From: Platynereis dumerilii
Taxonomy: Eukaryota > Annelida > Polychaeta > Phyllodocida > Nereididae
Reading direction: 5' to 3'
DNA length: 64,000 nucleotides
Assembly: GCA_026936325.1 (NCBI GenBank)
Contig: JAPTHN010000074.1
Location: 744,001-808,000 of the forward strand
The translations under genes were made by a program, and so were the position numbers. The notes below the pieces were generated by a model. It saw only the letters and a list, made by a program, of their open reading frames with translations, was not told the origin of the DNA and made no database searches. Shown piece after piece: positions 43,080 through 54,170 of the stretch. Each line of letters opens with the position of its first letter. Position 1 is the stretch's first letter.

Positions 43080-44573
43080 ACTAGCCATTTACATATATTG
43101 TCTTAAATTAAATGATATGCTGACAGACTGGTTCAAATCTGAAAGTGGTGTTTTGCAAGGTGATACTCTTTCACCTACACTTTTTAATATTTTTGTTAAT
43201 GACCTTATTCCCTCCGTCAAATCTCTTAATAAGGGAGTATCGATAGATGACCAGAAAGTCTCCATTCTCCTTTATGCTGATGATATTATCATATTAAGTG
43301 AGAATGCTTCAGATTTGCAAACTATGCTGGATAAGGTTTATGAATGGAGTTACAAAAATATGATTTGCTTTAATGATAAGAAATCCAAAGTAATGCATTT
43401 TAGAAAACCATCTATTCCAATTTCTTCGAACAATTTTTACCTGGGTAGAACTGACCTAAGATTTGTGTCACAGTACAAATATTTGGGTATTGTTTTAAAT
43501 GAACACCTTGACCATAATGTGAGTGTCCAAATTCTAGCAAATGCAGCAAATAGAGCACTGGGTGCGATCATTGTTAAATACAAAAAAATTAATGGACTAG
43601 GGTATTATACTTTCACAAAGATGTTCCATAGTGGCGTTTGCCCCATCCTTGACTACTGTAGTGAAACATGGGGTTTCAAAAATTTTCTCCAAATTGATGC
43701 AATTCAAAATAAAGCAATTAGAATATTTCTAGGAGTGCATCGCTTTGCTCCACTTGCTGCGATAAATGGCGACTTTGGATGGACACAAAGTAGGGTGAGA
43801 AGATATATTGCTATGTTGAGAATGTGGAACAGGATAAGCCAAATGACAGATTGTAGACTTCCTTAAATAATTTTAAAATGGGACTTATCATCTCGTCAAT
43901 ATAATTGGAGTTCTGAGCTAAAAACATTACTTAAAGTTGTTGACTAGTTAAATGTTGTAAAAAGTCTGGAATCTGTAAATTTGGTAATGCCGTGGTCACT
44001 TCTGCATGAAAAGTATTGTTTGAAATGGAAAGATGAAATAGATAACAAACCCAAATTAAGGACTTCTAGAAGTTGACTAGAACCTATGAGGATGAATATG
44101 AAGTAGAGCCTTTTGTAATATCTTTTCTGAACAGGAATGTAAGATCATGTATAGCTCAACTTAGATGTGGTATACTGCCTCTAGCAGTAGACACTGGGAG
44201 GTGGTAAGGAACAGCTTATGAAAATAGATATTGCAAAATATGTAATAGTGACGAAATAGAAGATGAAATACATTTTGTTTTTTATTGTAATTTTTTTATT
44301 TCTCAACGTAATAATTTCTTTGAAATAGCTGAAAATATTATACCAGAATACATTGATTGAATCTTCTCAAATATTTGTCTAAAGTTTCTCAGCCATTTCG
44401 AGTCATTCATTATAAAAAACTTACAGTCTGAAAGAAACTACATGCCATAATTGAAATAGGAAAACATCCAGATGATAGCATGATTGTTGGGTTTATTAGT
44501 GGCACCATGCTCGTCATGTGCGCTATAAAATGAAATTAGACCAAATAAAGATCTTAAGTATTAATCAATAAAA
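43080..44573 (+). mobile_element. LINE C (jockey/CR1-like, 5'-truncated, 3' part decayed)
   Basis: Non-LTR element beginning inside the RT domain. An open piece (43117-43866) is followed by coding-like sequence with several stops to about 44540 and an AATAAAATAATTT-type end. A 3' fragment of the same family is at 50346-50502. Confidence 0.75.
43117..43866 (+). CDS. LINE C reverse transcriptase fragment
   Basis: 249 residues from the middle of an RT: G-V-L-Q-G-D-T-L-S-P-T-L-F-N, then I-L-L-Y-A-D-D-I-I-I-L-S-E (catalytic box) and Y-K-Y-L-G-I-V-L-N, then the start of the C-terminal region (I-L-D-Y-C-S-E-T-W-G). The fingers-domain blocks upstream are missing by truncation, and the frame stops at 43864 where homology continues. 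The frame is open upstream of the ATG to about 43085. Non-functional. Confidence 0.8.
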   Translation: MLTDWFKSESGVLQGDTLSPTLFNIFVNDLIPSVKSLNKGVSIDDQKVSILLYADDIIILSENASDLQTMLDKVYEWSYKNMICFNDKKSKVMHFRKPSIPISSNNFYLGRTDLRFVSQYKYLGIVLNEHLDHNVSVQILANAANRALGAIIVKYKKINGLGYYTFTKMFHSGVCPILDYCSETWGFKNFLQIDAIQNKAIRIFLGVHRFAPLAAINGDFGWTQSRVRRYIAMLRMWNRISQMTDCRLP

Positions 44574-44772
44574 TAATTTGGATGCTCTTTTAACAGTCTT
44601 TTTTTTTTCCTTACATTCATAGATTTTGATAAAGATCTAGCTGGTCTTTTGTAATTGAATCAATGCACCAGTGAATAGCATACACGCTTTATTTATATAA
44701 TTGATGATCATAAAGCCCTAAATGTGCACTATAGTCACAAGTCACCCTGACACAGAAGAACATTGTCGAGAA

Positions 44773-44967
44773 ATGACATTCTGTTGTTATCGAGGAGTAT
44801 TTTGTTTTCTTAATTCTGTGATCTTTTTTTCGCCACCTTCAAGAAGGTAATGCAGGTGGGTTATCTAAATTTTCTTGTCATATTGCAGTGATAAAATTTT
44901 TCGACATCTTTTTTGTGCAGATGCCTTCCAAAAGGCAAACATGGAAAGAAAAATTAGAAGATTTTAA
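44773..44967 (+). pseudogene. decayed copy of the small signal-peptide gene
   Basis: Homologous to 58641-58841. It opens M-T-F-C-C-Y-R-G-V-F-C-F-L, then a ~5-bp length change near 44820 shifts the frame and leads to an early stop, while the donor-like CAGGTGGG (44853) and the acceptor-like TTTTGTGCAG (44920) with the following D-A-F-Q-K-A-N-M-E-R-K-I-R-R-F codons are kept. Non-functional as read. Confidence 0.55.
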
Positions 44968-45054
44968 ACCTGGTGTACCTTATTTCAAGAGTAGGGTGTT
45001 CTAATTCTAGTTCTATTCATTAATGCTAAGAGAACACATACTGGCCTATGAAAG

Positions 45055-45245
45055 CATGACGACCGCCGTAGGATGGATGAGTGATGGTAAGGCTGTGAGT
45101 CTGCTACATACCCTATTAGTTCAGGGATGTGCAGGGTCTTTCAGTTGCCCCAGTATAGAACACTGGATACAACCCCCTCCATTTATTTTTGCCAAGATCT
45201 CATGGGACAGACCTAGTCAAGAGCTATATAGCTCTTGATCTGTCT
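45055..45245. mobile_element. SINE-body-like repeat
   Basis: Shares GGGTCTTTCAGTTGCCCC and the flanking order with about 40770-40868, and more distantly with 6470-6560. It lies in the stretch missing from duplication unit 2. Confidence 0.5.
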
Positions 45246-46148
45246 GCAAGTTGACCGCTATTTGCTGCCACCTAGGGTGAAAAATTTGCGAGCTCCTGTG
45301 AACGATCAACAGAATTTCGACCTCTGGAAGAAACCAGGACAGTGTGGAAGAAACCAGGACAGTTCCATCATTTAGTGATGGTCTAATTTATTTCCAAAAA
45401 CTCTGCAAGTGTCTAATCTGACTTTTGTTGGCTTCAATTTTAAGCAGACAGCTTGTAAATACCAAAATAAGTTGGAACTATCTTTTATCATGGAGGATGT
45501 ATACATTGTAGCTCACATATATTGCCAGTATAGAGGGGGCCACTCATGGCATGGACAAGACATTTTGCTGAGTGTAACACAGCTTTTATGAAATTGTGAA
45601 TTATATTGTTGTCCTAGTTCATAAATCTCCATAAAGTAACAGAATAAATACAATTGAGCATTTTTGATATCACAAAACAAAAACATCGTCTTTGTATGGA
45701 CAAGTGAATAAGTGAGAATGCATTCTTTGTGGACCCTTTTCTGACCACAATTTAACATGCACTAAATGGCATAAGTAGATTGAATACCATCAAACTTCTG
45801 ATGAGTAAAATCATCCCTTACACAGGCAAAGTGTATGCTAAAGTTTCAGAACTTTCTTTTTGTCTCATGATTTCCAAACATTTTCATTCGAAGCAGTGGA
45901 CTGGATATTTGCCAGCAACCATGCTTTGTGAAAGTAGTTTGGCGCAGTAATATGGACAGCAGTTGTTCGACCTGATCTGGTGATCCGTCCAAAACAGATC
46001 AAATTATTGTTGAACCAATTCGATTTTCCAGGGACTGTCAGCATTCTGCTGCCACTCGACAGTCCCGAACAGAGACAGGCTCTTGATAGCTACAGCAGCA
46101 GCTGCCCTCTGTTGAGAGTCCTATGTTGAGTGTCTTATGCTGAGTGAA
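45246..46148. other. unit 1-specific intergenic sequence
   Basis: No coding sequence is recognised. The right part (about 45860-46148) is probably the body of the SINE whose tRNA-like head is at 46149-46232. Confidence 0.4.
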
Positions 46149-46232
46149 GTTCCAGGAGCTGGAGTCTAACCCATGTCCTCTCAGGCCAGTGGATTCGCAG
46201 TCAAGCGCTTTAACCATTAGGCCACAGGGAAC
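46149..46232 (-). mobile_element. tRNA-Ser-like SINE head
   Basis: Read on the minus strand: an 84-base tRNA-like segment starting GTTCC and ending GGAAC (acceptor-stem pairing), with box A-like TGGCCTAATGGTTAA, box B-like GGGTTAGACTCC and a long variable arm as in tRNA-Ser. The arms pair imperfectly, so it is called a SINE head rather than a working tRNA. Its 5' end coincides with the boundary of the sequence missing from duplication unit 2. Confidence 0.6.
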
Positions 46233-46816
46233 TATAGCCAGAGGGTGTGATTGTCAAAATTCAAAATTATTTGCCATCTCTTTAATTTGGTCAGTGGGGT
46301 ATCAAAAGTAAGAAATACACTACTGGTTAAATCGGTATGAAAAGCACTAAAAAACCGGAAACAAATCACAAAATGTTAATGCTTATACTAATAGCATACA
46401 AGTAGAATGCACATTGTACAATTGATCTGCCGATGCATAACAAATTTTTGACAAATATAATTTGAATACAAAATATTAAACACCTATATCGAGTTTGATA
46501 AAAACTGTAATAAAGCGTCCTAAGCATTATTTTAATCACAACTCTGGTATCCTTAGTAAGTGTCACTAAGTGATATGACCACTGACCAAAACTAATTGTT
46601 AACAGAATTTTTATTTACACAACAGGAAAAATCAATAAATAGCTTTTACCAAATAGTCATTATCATGCATTATAGAATGTCTTTGGTGACCATAATCAAA
46701 TAAAAGAAATCAGTGTTCAACTGCTAGTTTCTGCAAAGTCGTAACTATCACCTATGCTGGCATACCAGATATAGTCTCAGTTCATACAGGACCATACAAC
46801 ATCAGTGCATTTCGAA

Positions 46817-49800
46817 ATGGCATTTCCACGCAATTCAGCGGTATTCAATGTTCTCTTCATGTCATTCACAGTTTTTATCCACTTTCAAGGAGGAAATGCA
46901 GGTTGGTTATTTAGATATTTAACTTTTCAGTTTTCATGTTTCATGGATGTGTAAGTGCACCAAAATGATGAATTTTTTCTTTGCACAACTGCTCATATAT
47001 AAAAGTATAACTTACTCTTGATTTCTTATTCTTCATGACAAAAACAGCAATATGATATGGAGAATAGGTTGTTCTTGGTCCCAGGACCCAGGTATATCCA
47101 TGATGTTGTATTATTGTTATTTACATTTTTTCATTGACATGATGTTTCAACCTCTCTGCTGGAGGTCTTGTTCATAATATGAGTGATACAGGATGGCAGC
47201 TGTTGTTTTTTCTGTACTCCACGATGGTATGCAGAGAAGCTGACAGGACAAAAAGGAAAATTAAGGAATATCTACACAAGACAACAAAGCCCTGATATGA
47301 ACAGAGACCAAGGCTACCAACTTCCCCCCGTGTACAACCAACTCCTGAGTGTGAACAGCAACAAACAACAGCTGTCATCCTGTGTCACTCAAGTGTGAAC
47401 AAGACCTCCGGTAGAGAGGTTGAAACTTCATGTCCATGAAAAAATGTAAGTCTCAGTGAACGATAATACAACATATCAAACAATAGGATAAGTAAATTCA
47501 AGAATACAGCTCAAAAAGAAAAAATTGGGGGTATAAGTTTCTGCTAACTGCAATACGAGGGTCTATGTCGGATAGCAGTTTCATTCACCAATTGGCTGAA
47601 TGCTGTGTCTCCCTACAGTACCTCTTACATTAAGTTACTTAGCCTGTCAAAAATGCATAAATTTTTATGTATGTAACATTCAGAGTTGCACACAATCATT
47701 TATCCATTTCAGCTGAAGTATCATACACCCTGACAGGACACACTTACACATATGTTGATTACAACGTGAACGAAACAACACACTTTGTGTTCAAGATTAG
47801 AGGCACTTTGGGTGCTCAAATCGGTCTGTTTAAGGAAATTCAGACGAGCTTGGCTGGTGTATCTTTCTATGAGTTTGTGGTGGGAGCAAACAGTGCAAGG
47901 CAGCCGCTTTTAAGACTCTCGGAATCTTCTGGTGTCGTTACCACAAACCCCGCTTTCCCCACAGTGGTTTACAATGCAACTTCATTCTCAACTTTTTGGA
48001 TGTCTTGGCAGGACCACATCATGTCATTTGGATTTGGGGCAGAACCAGGAAAAAGTGTAATATTTGAATATGATAGCAGGGCTTCTCCAATGGAAATAAA
48101 CCATCTGGGATTTCAGGCATATGGCTCCCACGCCCACACCTTCATTTACTACAATGGTAAGTCAATGGTTACACAGAATGGATTAATGATAAAACAGATA
48201 GTGATAGTCGAAAGTAACATCCAAAACCTTGGTACAACAAAACGACAACGATTCTTGTGAAAATTATAATATATTGATCATTATGTTCATGTCGTGTCAA
48301 TAACTGCTAGTATTCTGCATCAAAATTTTAAGGCGAACCATGTAGCAGGAGATCAGTCACATGACACGCCAACAATAAATAACAATATTGGTGTCTTAAA
48401 AGTGTTACTGGTGTGTGGAGAGTGATATTGGTGTGCCCCTATGCACTTAGCAGCAACCATGCACTTAATTGCCTCTTACTTAAGGGAAAGCCTGGGAAGC
48501 AAGAAATCCAACTTCTTGAAATGTCATTCATCATTTTATAAATATGCTCATTGTAAATAATGGGAAAAATTAATATATTTCTTATTTAAAAAATAGGTAT
48601 CTTTAGAAAAACGAGCATTTTACAAATATGTAAAAGTCAGAAAATTGTGGTGCAGAATATGAAAATTGTGGTGCAGAATATAACAAATAGTGGATGTTGA
48701 GTCAACCAATATTGAGTTTTATTGGCCTTAGCAAGTAATATTTGTCTCAGCCTGCGGCCTCGACCAATATTACTGCTTCGGCCAATAAAACTCAATATTG
48801 GTCTCCTCACCATCCACTATCTATATAATATTTGCAACAGATTCAATTATACATTTTTGAATTACTGTTTGATGATTTTTCTGCAATTTCCACTAATATA
48901 GTACTTAGAAATATTTAAGTACATAACTGATTCTCCGTTTTGCAGTGCAAATAATTGACCCTACCAGTTGTCTACTTGACTTACTAACCCTTCAAACAAC
49001 TCCCACATTTTCTGACCTCATCAATGATGGTGATGCAACAACATGCGCAGAAATTACAACAAATGTATGTATGAACTCAGAACTCAGAACTTGTTTATTT
49101 ACACATGATCAAACCGTAAAAAAAAGTTATAATAAAATAAATAAATAAAGAAAAATGAGAAAAGTAATACAATAATAATGAATGATCAACAAAAACACAA
49201 TAGCAAAAGAGAATGTCAAATCAAGCAACACCAATAAAAATAATAAACATTTGAAGCAAAAGATGATGTTGATGACCAAGTGAAGGAGCTTCCTGAAGAA
49301 TGGTGTGTTGATGCCAGGAAGCACCTTATGATAGATGGAGATGAGAAAAAAAAAGAAAAAAGAAGAAGAATGTAACAGAGAGCAGTTAGAATGAAGGATG
49401 AGAATGTGAGTGAATGACAAGAGATGAAATATGCTAAATCAATTTTAAAATAACTGTTTCAATTATGATAAAACACACTGGAAATTTAAATAAAGAAAGA
49501 GAAAGGTAAATGTAGTTTACCAGTATAAGAAAAAGTCAAAATACTCCTGGTCCAGAAAAGCCGCTGTGGACAAGAACTATTTCGATTTTGGGACTTTGTT
49601 ACACCAAGTTAAACATCTACAATTTATTAATTTGCAGGTAACTTCAGAGCAGAACATCTTCCTACCTCTTCTCATCCACAAACCACAACCAGTCAACATT
49701 AAACTGTTATTGAGATCAGTCCAATCCTGTGACCAATCAAACATCATGGTTTTCACAACATCCACAAGGCAAGAATGTGAGAGGTCCAGCAATGGCACAG

Positions 49801-49925
49801 AGAATGGAACTGTGGCGTGTATCTACCAATGTCCAAACACCTGCTCAACCAAAGTCACTGTTAGTTTTATGAGGCCATGGGACAGGCTGCCTCAATGGTC
49901 TCTCTGTGAAATAATACCTTTGTAA
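46817..49925 (+). CDS. gene 3: secreted Methyltransf_FA-domain protein, 311 residues
   Basis: Four exons: 46817-46901, 47713-48156, 48946-49064 and 49638-49925 (85+444+119+288 nt = 312 codons with stop). Residues 1-28 (M-A-F-P-R-N-S ... F-I-H-F-Q-G-G-N-A) form a signal peptide. Residues ~30-176 are the Methyltransf_FA domain, opening A-E-V-S-Y-T-L-T-G-H-T and including F-W-M-S-W-Q-D-H-I-M-S-F-G-F-G. Residues ~178-216 hold L-I-N-D-G-D-A-T-T-C, and 217-311 form a Cys-rich module ending W-S-L-C-E-I-I-P-L, perhaps a divergent galactose-binding/discoidin-like fold (inference only). Donors are GTTGGT, GTAAGT and GTATGT; acceptors end in CAG. Start chosen because this exon is conserved in gene 4. 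No canonical AATAAA was seen close to the stop. The protein is probably extracellular; the ligand is unknown. Confidence 0.85.
47107..47470. mobile_element. foldback insertion in intron 1 of gene 3
   Basis: Arms containing TACATTTTTTCATTGACATG, GTTTCAACCTCTC and AGGTCTTGTTCA are inverted on the right (about 47380-47470). The whole insertion (about 47054-47483) has no counterpart in gene 4's intron 1. Confidence 0.75.
48687..48820. mobile_element. palindromic MITE in intron 2 of gene 3
   Basis: Outer ATAGTGGATG/CATCCACTAT and inner ACCAATATTGAGTTTTATTG with its inverse surround a loop containing CAGCCTGCGGCCTCGAC. Confidence 0.75.
49070..49420. mobile_element. retroposon-like insertion in intron 3 of gene 3
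   Basis: Begins with GAACTCA tandem copies and TTGTTTATTTACACATG, the reverse of a LINE tail with simple-repeat 3' end, six bases past the splice donor. Gene 4's intron joins directly across the site (GTAAGTAC-GACAAGAGATG). Confidence 0.6.
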
Positions 49926-50345
49926 ATTTCAGCAAATTGACAGATCTGTATAGGCCTACATGTACATATGCAAGCCTTCATTCACATAAAATACAGGGAT
50001 TACAAAATCAGCTTTAAAGAATTGAGGTTTTTGCTTTGCATGGTTTTCATATTTTAAGCCAACAGGATTAAAGCAGCTGCAAACAAGGTCTCAATGACAC
50101 AAAAAGAGATTTAAGGTATGTACAGATGCCCAATTCTGTCTTTTATCTAAGCATTCCAAGTATTTTAAAATATGCTAGTTTATACCTGAATTTGATTAAG
50201 GCTGGAAAATTGCCACTGGACAAGGGAGCAATTTCTAACGAGTAAAATTCTCAAGAATTGCATATATCATCAAATCTTACTTCAAGACTTCAGCGGCGTT
50301 CAGAGCTAGGTAGACAGCATAAAATAACAAAACAGGAGAGTGACA
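49926..50345. other. 3' flank of gene 3, no further gene seen
   Basis: Sequence after the gene 3 stop. No supported feature. Confidence 0.4.
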
Positions 50346-50502
50346 AGATTTGAGAATACATTGATGGAATCTGCATTTAAAACTTCTGAAACATTTGCTT
50401 GAAGTTTCCAGTCATTTCACACCATCCATTATTAAAACTTAGTCTGAAGGCAAACTATACCAAAATTGAAGTTGGGAAAAAGGAAAACATTTCTGGATGA
50501 CG
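50346..50502 (+). mobile_element. LINE C 3' fragment
   Basis: Aligns with about 44340-44480 (AATACATTGATxGAATC, CAGTCATTTC..., GTCTGAA, ATTGAA). It abuts an inverted repeat and LINE B. Confidence 0.6.
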
Positions 50503-50545
50503 ATTGTAATCGTCAATTTTGGTATAGTTTGCCTTCAGACTAAGT
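50437..50545. repeat. perfect 33-bp inverted repeat
   Basis: Arms 50437-50469 and 50513-50545 (ACTTAGTCTGAAGGCAAACT...) are exact reverse complements around a 43-bp loop, at the joint between the LINE C fragment and LINE B. Confidence 0.9.
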
Positions 50546-51660
50546 AAAGCAAATATAAAAGATATTGTTGAGGCATTTGAAGCTCTTGATAAAATAGAGA
50601 ATCGTGTCATCGTCAAGCATGTTGCAAAGGACCTGCAGAAACTCCCTGAAGATCAGCCTGAACAGTTGAATGAGGTTTCTATGCAAAGATGTCTTGAATT
50701 ATTGGAAAAAAGAGTGGGTTCCCTCGAAAGTGGAGTTAGCGAAAACTTGTTGCAAATTGAAAGTACAGATAAGATATGCAAGGATGTTAAGGAGAAGGTC
50801 GGCACACACTCCAACTTAACTGAAAGTGTCGCACAACAACAGAGTTCCTCAATGCAAACGAAGAAGCAAGATGCAATTGAGCACACTGGTAACTCTGCTG
50901 GCAATTCTAGGGGTGCTGACGCTGCTGCTATAGCGCAAAAAATGATGCTGTGGAACCAAAAAGAAAGCTGAATGTTGGTGACAGCGGTGATGGTTCTCAA
51001 GCTAATGGTTCTGTGGAAAAGTTCATCTGAGTCTGAAGAAAGTGATGAATCTACAGAGAGCAGTGACGACAAGAGCTCGGAGGGAAGTTGTCTGATCATG
51101 TCTCTCCCTCACTTGTAAGAAAACACAGTACGAAGAGCACGACCTCTTCAAGCAGTAAAGTGGTGCAAAGCAAAGTGCTGAAAAGTCGCAGTGGCCAGGA
51201 CAGGCCTAAATCTGATGACAAAGTGGTTACTGGAAATGGGTGTCATATGTTTCACACTAGTTCTCAACGACGGGGCTATGAAGTTGGTAGCTGCCGCAAT
51301 CATTTAGTCAAAATGGAACGAGTCAAAGGACGCTTAACCTTATTGACCAACGTGGTCAAAGCAAATCAGATCGCAATGGCTTCTCTGGTCCTCCTGAAGA
51401 GTGGAGGAAACAGAGACGAGAAACAACATCATTTTCTCTTCAACATTCCAAACAATTGCTCAGCAAGTGATATTCGTGAATATTTAACAGATCGATCTAT
51501 TCATGTCGTGGACATTTTCCAGAGATCTCATCCTGATGCTCGCAAGAAGTCCTTCGTACTCGTGACGAAAGAAGTGGTCGCCAAGATAGTCCTCAGGCCA
51601 TCGTTCTGGCCTAGCGGTGTCAGAGTGAGACATTTTGATATAAAAATAGACAGTTTTTAG
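50546..51660 (+). pseudogene. LINE B ORF1-like protein
   Basis: Two open pieces with a frame change near 50970-51088. The first is a charged, heptad-like, coiled-coil-prone stretch (about 50546-50968; K-R-V-G-S-L-E-S-G-V-S). The second (51088-51660) is Ser/Lys-rich and ends in an RRM-like fold segment with I-R-E-Y-L-T-D-R-S-I-H-V-V-D and F-W-P-S-G-V-R-V-R-H-F. Coiled coil plus RRM-like domain is the usual plan of LINE ORF1 RNA-binding proteins. Confidence 0.55.
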
Positions 51661-51700
51661 TGAATTTTAGAAGACATTTTATCAATTGTTTTAATTCAAC

Positions 51701-53670
51701 ATGTCATCTTTATCGATTGCATCATATAATTGTAAAAATTTTGATGGTGTTCATGGCGCTTTAAAGAAGTCTTTTATCTGTGATATTATGAAACAATGTG
51801 ATTTTACATGTATACAGGAGCACTCGTTGTTCGATAGTCAGTTTCATCAATTTGATAGTTGGGCTTTGGTAATGATGGTATTAGTTATGAAGCCTGTAGT
51901 GCTATGGATGGTAACAGGATTAAGTGTGGCAGACCTCATGGTGGCTGTGCCATAATTTGGAATGCAAACCTATGGTATAAGGTGTCTGGAGTTGACAATG
52001 TGTCGAGTAGATTCAATGCTGTATGTGTACATCTGGATGATAAAAGTTTGCGTTGTGATGACAGAAATGCTGGTGTAAATTTGTGTGAATATCAGGAGGT
52101 ACTAGCTGAGATAAGTAGCATCATTGACTCACATGAAGCTGTGCTTGTGTTGATAGCAGGTGATTTTAACACTGACATGGCCAGGAAGACTCCAGCAGGC
52201 GTGGATCGATCCCAGAGGAAAAAAAAAGAGTATAAAAGCAGTACAGCTTCTCAGCGAGGAAGTACAGAATCAGTACAAAAGCAGTACGTGGACCCACGCT
52301 GCAAATGTACTCCATTATACTGATTTTGTGCTTCTATGCAAATTGTGTACTGATTTTATACTTCTTGTGAACCAGTTTGAATAATCATGTACTGCATATG
52401 TGCTCCTCTAACTTCTAAATTTCATTTGAAAATTCCATGTACTGAATTTATACTTCTTTGACTTAGGCTGCTTAGATTTAGTCACATGTGGGTCATGTTC
52501 ACTTCCAGAACTCGGGGAAAATGTGCAGGTGTGTCCAGGTTTATTATAACAATACATCGAATTACTGGCATAATTTCCGTAGTATTACATATAAATGTTT
52601 TAATATTAATAGCGGCAACAGCACAGATCGGATATAAAATTGTTCCAGCTTTCTTTTTTACTCTAGGCTTAAGTAATTAAATGTGTAGTTATTCTAATTA
52701 CATTGATCTGGCAGAGGAACTGATATTATATGTGGCCTATAAAATTAAGGAAGTTTGATTTTAGATACTTCAAATTTACTGCGATTGTACTGCAAAAATG
52801 CTTCATGCTTGCATGTCACAGCTACTATGCTCCTTTTATACTCCTTGCAAGGAAGCGTTTTTGGAGCATATGGATTTGCATATTGGGAGTATAAATGAAG
52901 CATAATTTAAATAATTCGAGCACTTCAAATGTGCTCCTTTTGTACTGTAAATATGCTGCGAAAATACTGCATGTGTACTGCAAATGTCAAATTTGTGTGA
53001 AAAAGTCTCAACCGTGCAAATCGTCATTGCGCAATATACTTCTTTTGTGCTTCTAATGTACTCCGATAGCAAATATGGGTTATACTGATTTTGTACTGTT
53101 TCTGTGCTGCGAATGTATTCTTTTTCCGTCTGGGTATATGTTCCTTTTGTACTCCCTACATGGCCTACAAGGGAGCATATTTGAAGTGTATGGATTTGCA
53201 TATGGGAGTATAAATGAAGCATCGTTATAATAATTTGAGCGCCTATTTTGCTTTTTGGGGTCTCTCAACCATATAGGATATACTGCATTTATACTGCAAA
53301 TACTAATTAGGAGTTTACTTCTTTTGTGCTTCAAATGTACTCCCAATACCAAATATGGGATATACTGATTTTGTACTTTTCTGTGCTGCAAATGTACTCT
53401 TTTTTCCTCTAGGGAGCTTCAAAGATTCATGAGTGATACATCTAACAATGTTGTAGAATCTGTTATGTATCATAGCACCTTTGATAGGATTGATCATGTG
53501 TCAGATCACATTCCTGTGTTAACTAAGTTAAATGTGAATTGTGCTTATCTAGAGCAAAACAATGTTGTGCCTAAATCTCCGATTGCATGGTACAAGGCAA
53601 GTCTTGCTCATTTAGCTACCTACAAGGAAATATTGGATTTCGAGCTTAGTAAAATTGTGTCCCAGCAGAT
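51701..53670 (+). pseudogene. LINE B endonuclease, split by a TIR element
   Basis: APE-type blocks: S-Y-N-C-K-N-F (start), C-I-Q-E-H (catalytic Glu), a frameshift near 51870, R-P-H-G-G-C-A-I, A-G-D-F-N-T-D (51.9-52.2 kb) and, after the insertion, S-D-H-I-P-V (about 53500, catalytic Asp-His). Some sequence between D-F-N and S-D-H appears lost as well as interrupted. Non-functional. Confidence 0.7.
52211..53414. mobile_element. 1.2-kb non-coding TIR element inside LINE B
   Basis: Ends CCC(T)AGAGGAAAAAA(A)GAGTA at 52211 and inverted at 53414. The interior repeats TGTACTGATTTTGTACTTCT-like and CTGCAAATGTACTCC-like motifs many times. About 52829-53131 is tandemly repeated by 53143-53414, so a near copy of the right terminus (TTCTTTTTCCGTCTGGG) lies internally at about 53113. 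No ORF. LINE endonuclease coding resumes right after it. Confidence 0.8.
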
Positions 53671-54170
53671 GCCTTGAATTGTAAAGATGTTTTTTGTGTA
53701 AATCATACAAATGTGATAGAAAAGTTGTACAATGACATGGTCATTGCCTGCCTTAGTGCAAGTAAGGTTATTCCTAGAACATCGAATTGTGGTAAGAACA
53801 GGGTTGTTGGTTGGTCAGAACTATGTGCTGATAAGCGGAGAGAGGCATTGTATTGGCATAATTGTTGGAAGAAGTAACTACCATAAGAGTGCAAATCATG
53901 TAAAGAAAAACCAGGTCAAGCATAGAAATGGAAAAAAAATGGTTACAAATATTGTACAAAACAATCATAGGAGTTTCTGGGGAGAAGTTCGTAAAATAAG
54001 AGGGAATAGCTATGCCAAGGTGCCCCCTGTTGTAGATGGTATTTCTGGTGATACTGCTATTGCAAAAGTTTTTGCTCAGAAATTTGAGAATATATTTAAT
54101 TCTGTAGGTTATAATAATAAGTCTGATGTAGGCCTACAAGATAAGTTAGATATAAGTTGTGCCAAGTTAA

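Larger units (their letters stand above)
44596..49925 (+). repeat. segmental duplication, unit 1 (contains gene 3)
   Basis: Matches unit 2 (58459-62236) in order. Anchors are ATAGATTTTGATAAAGATCT (44619 / 58486), the small signal exon (44773 / 58641), GCCATCTCTTTAATTTGG (46273 / 58916), and all four gene exons. It has extra sequence at 45003-46230 (with SINEs), 47054-47483 and 49073-49417. It lacks the unit 2 insertions at 59036-59267 and 60048-60248. Confidence 0.85.

Noticed and set aside
46149-46232. Functional tRNA-Ser gene
   Set aside because: The anticodon and T stems pair poorly and the segment adjoins SINE-like body; called a SINE head.
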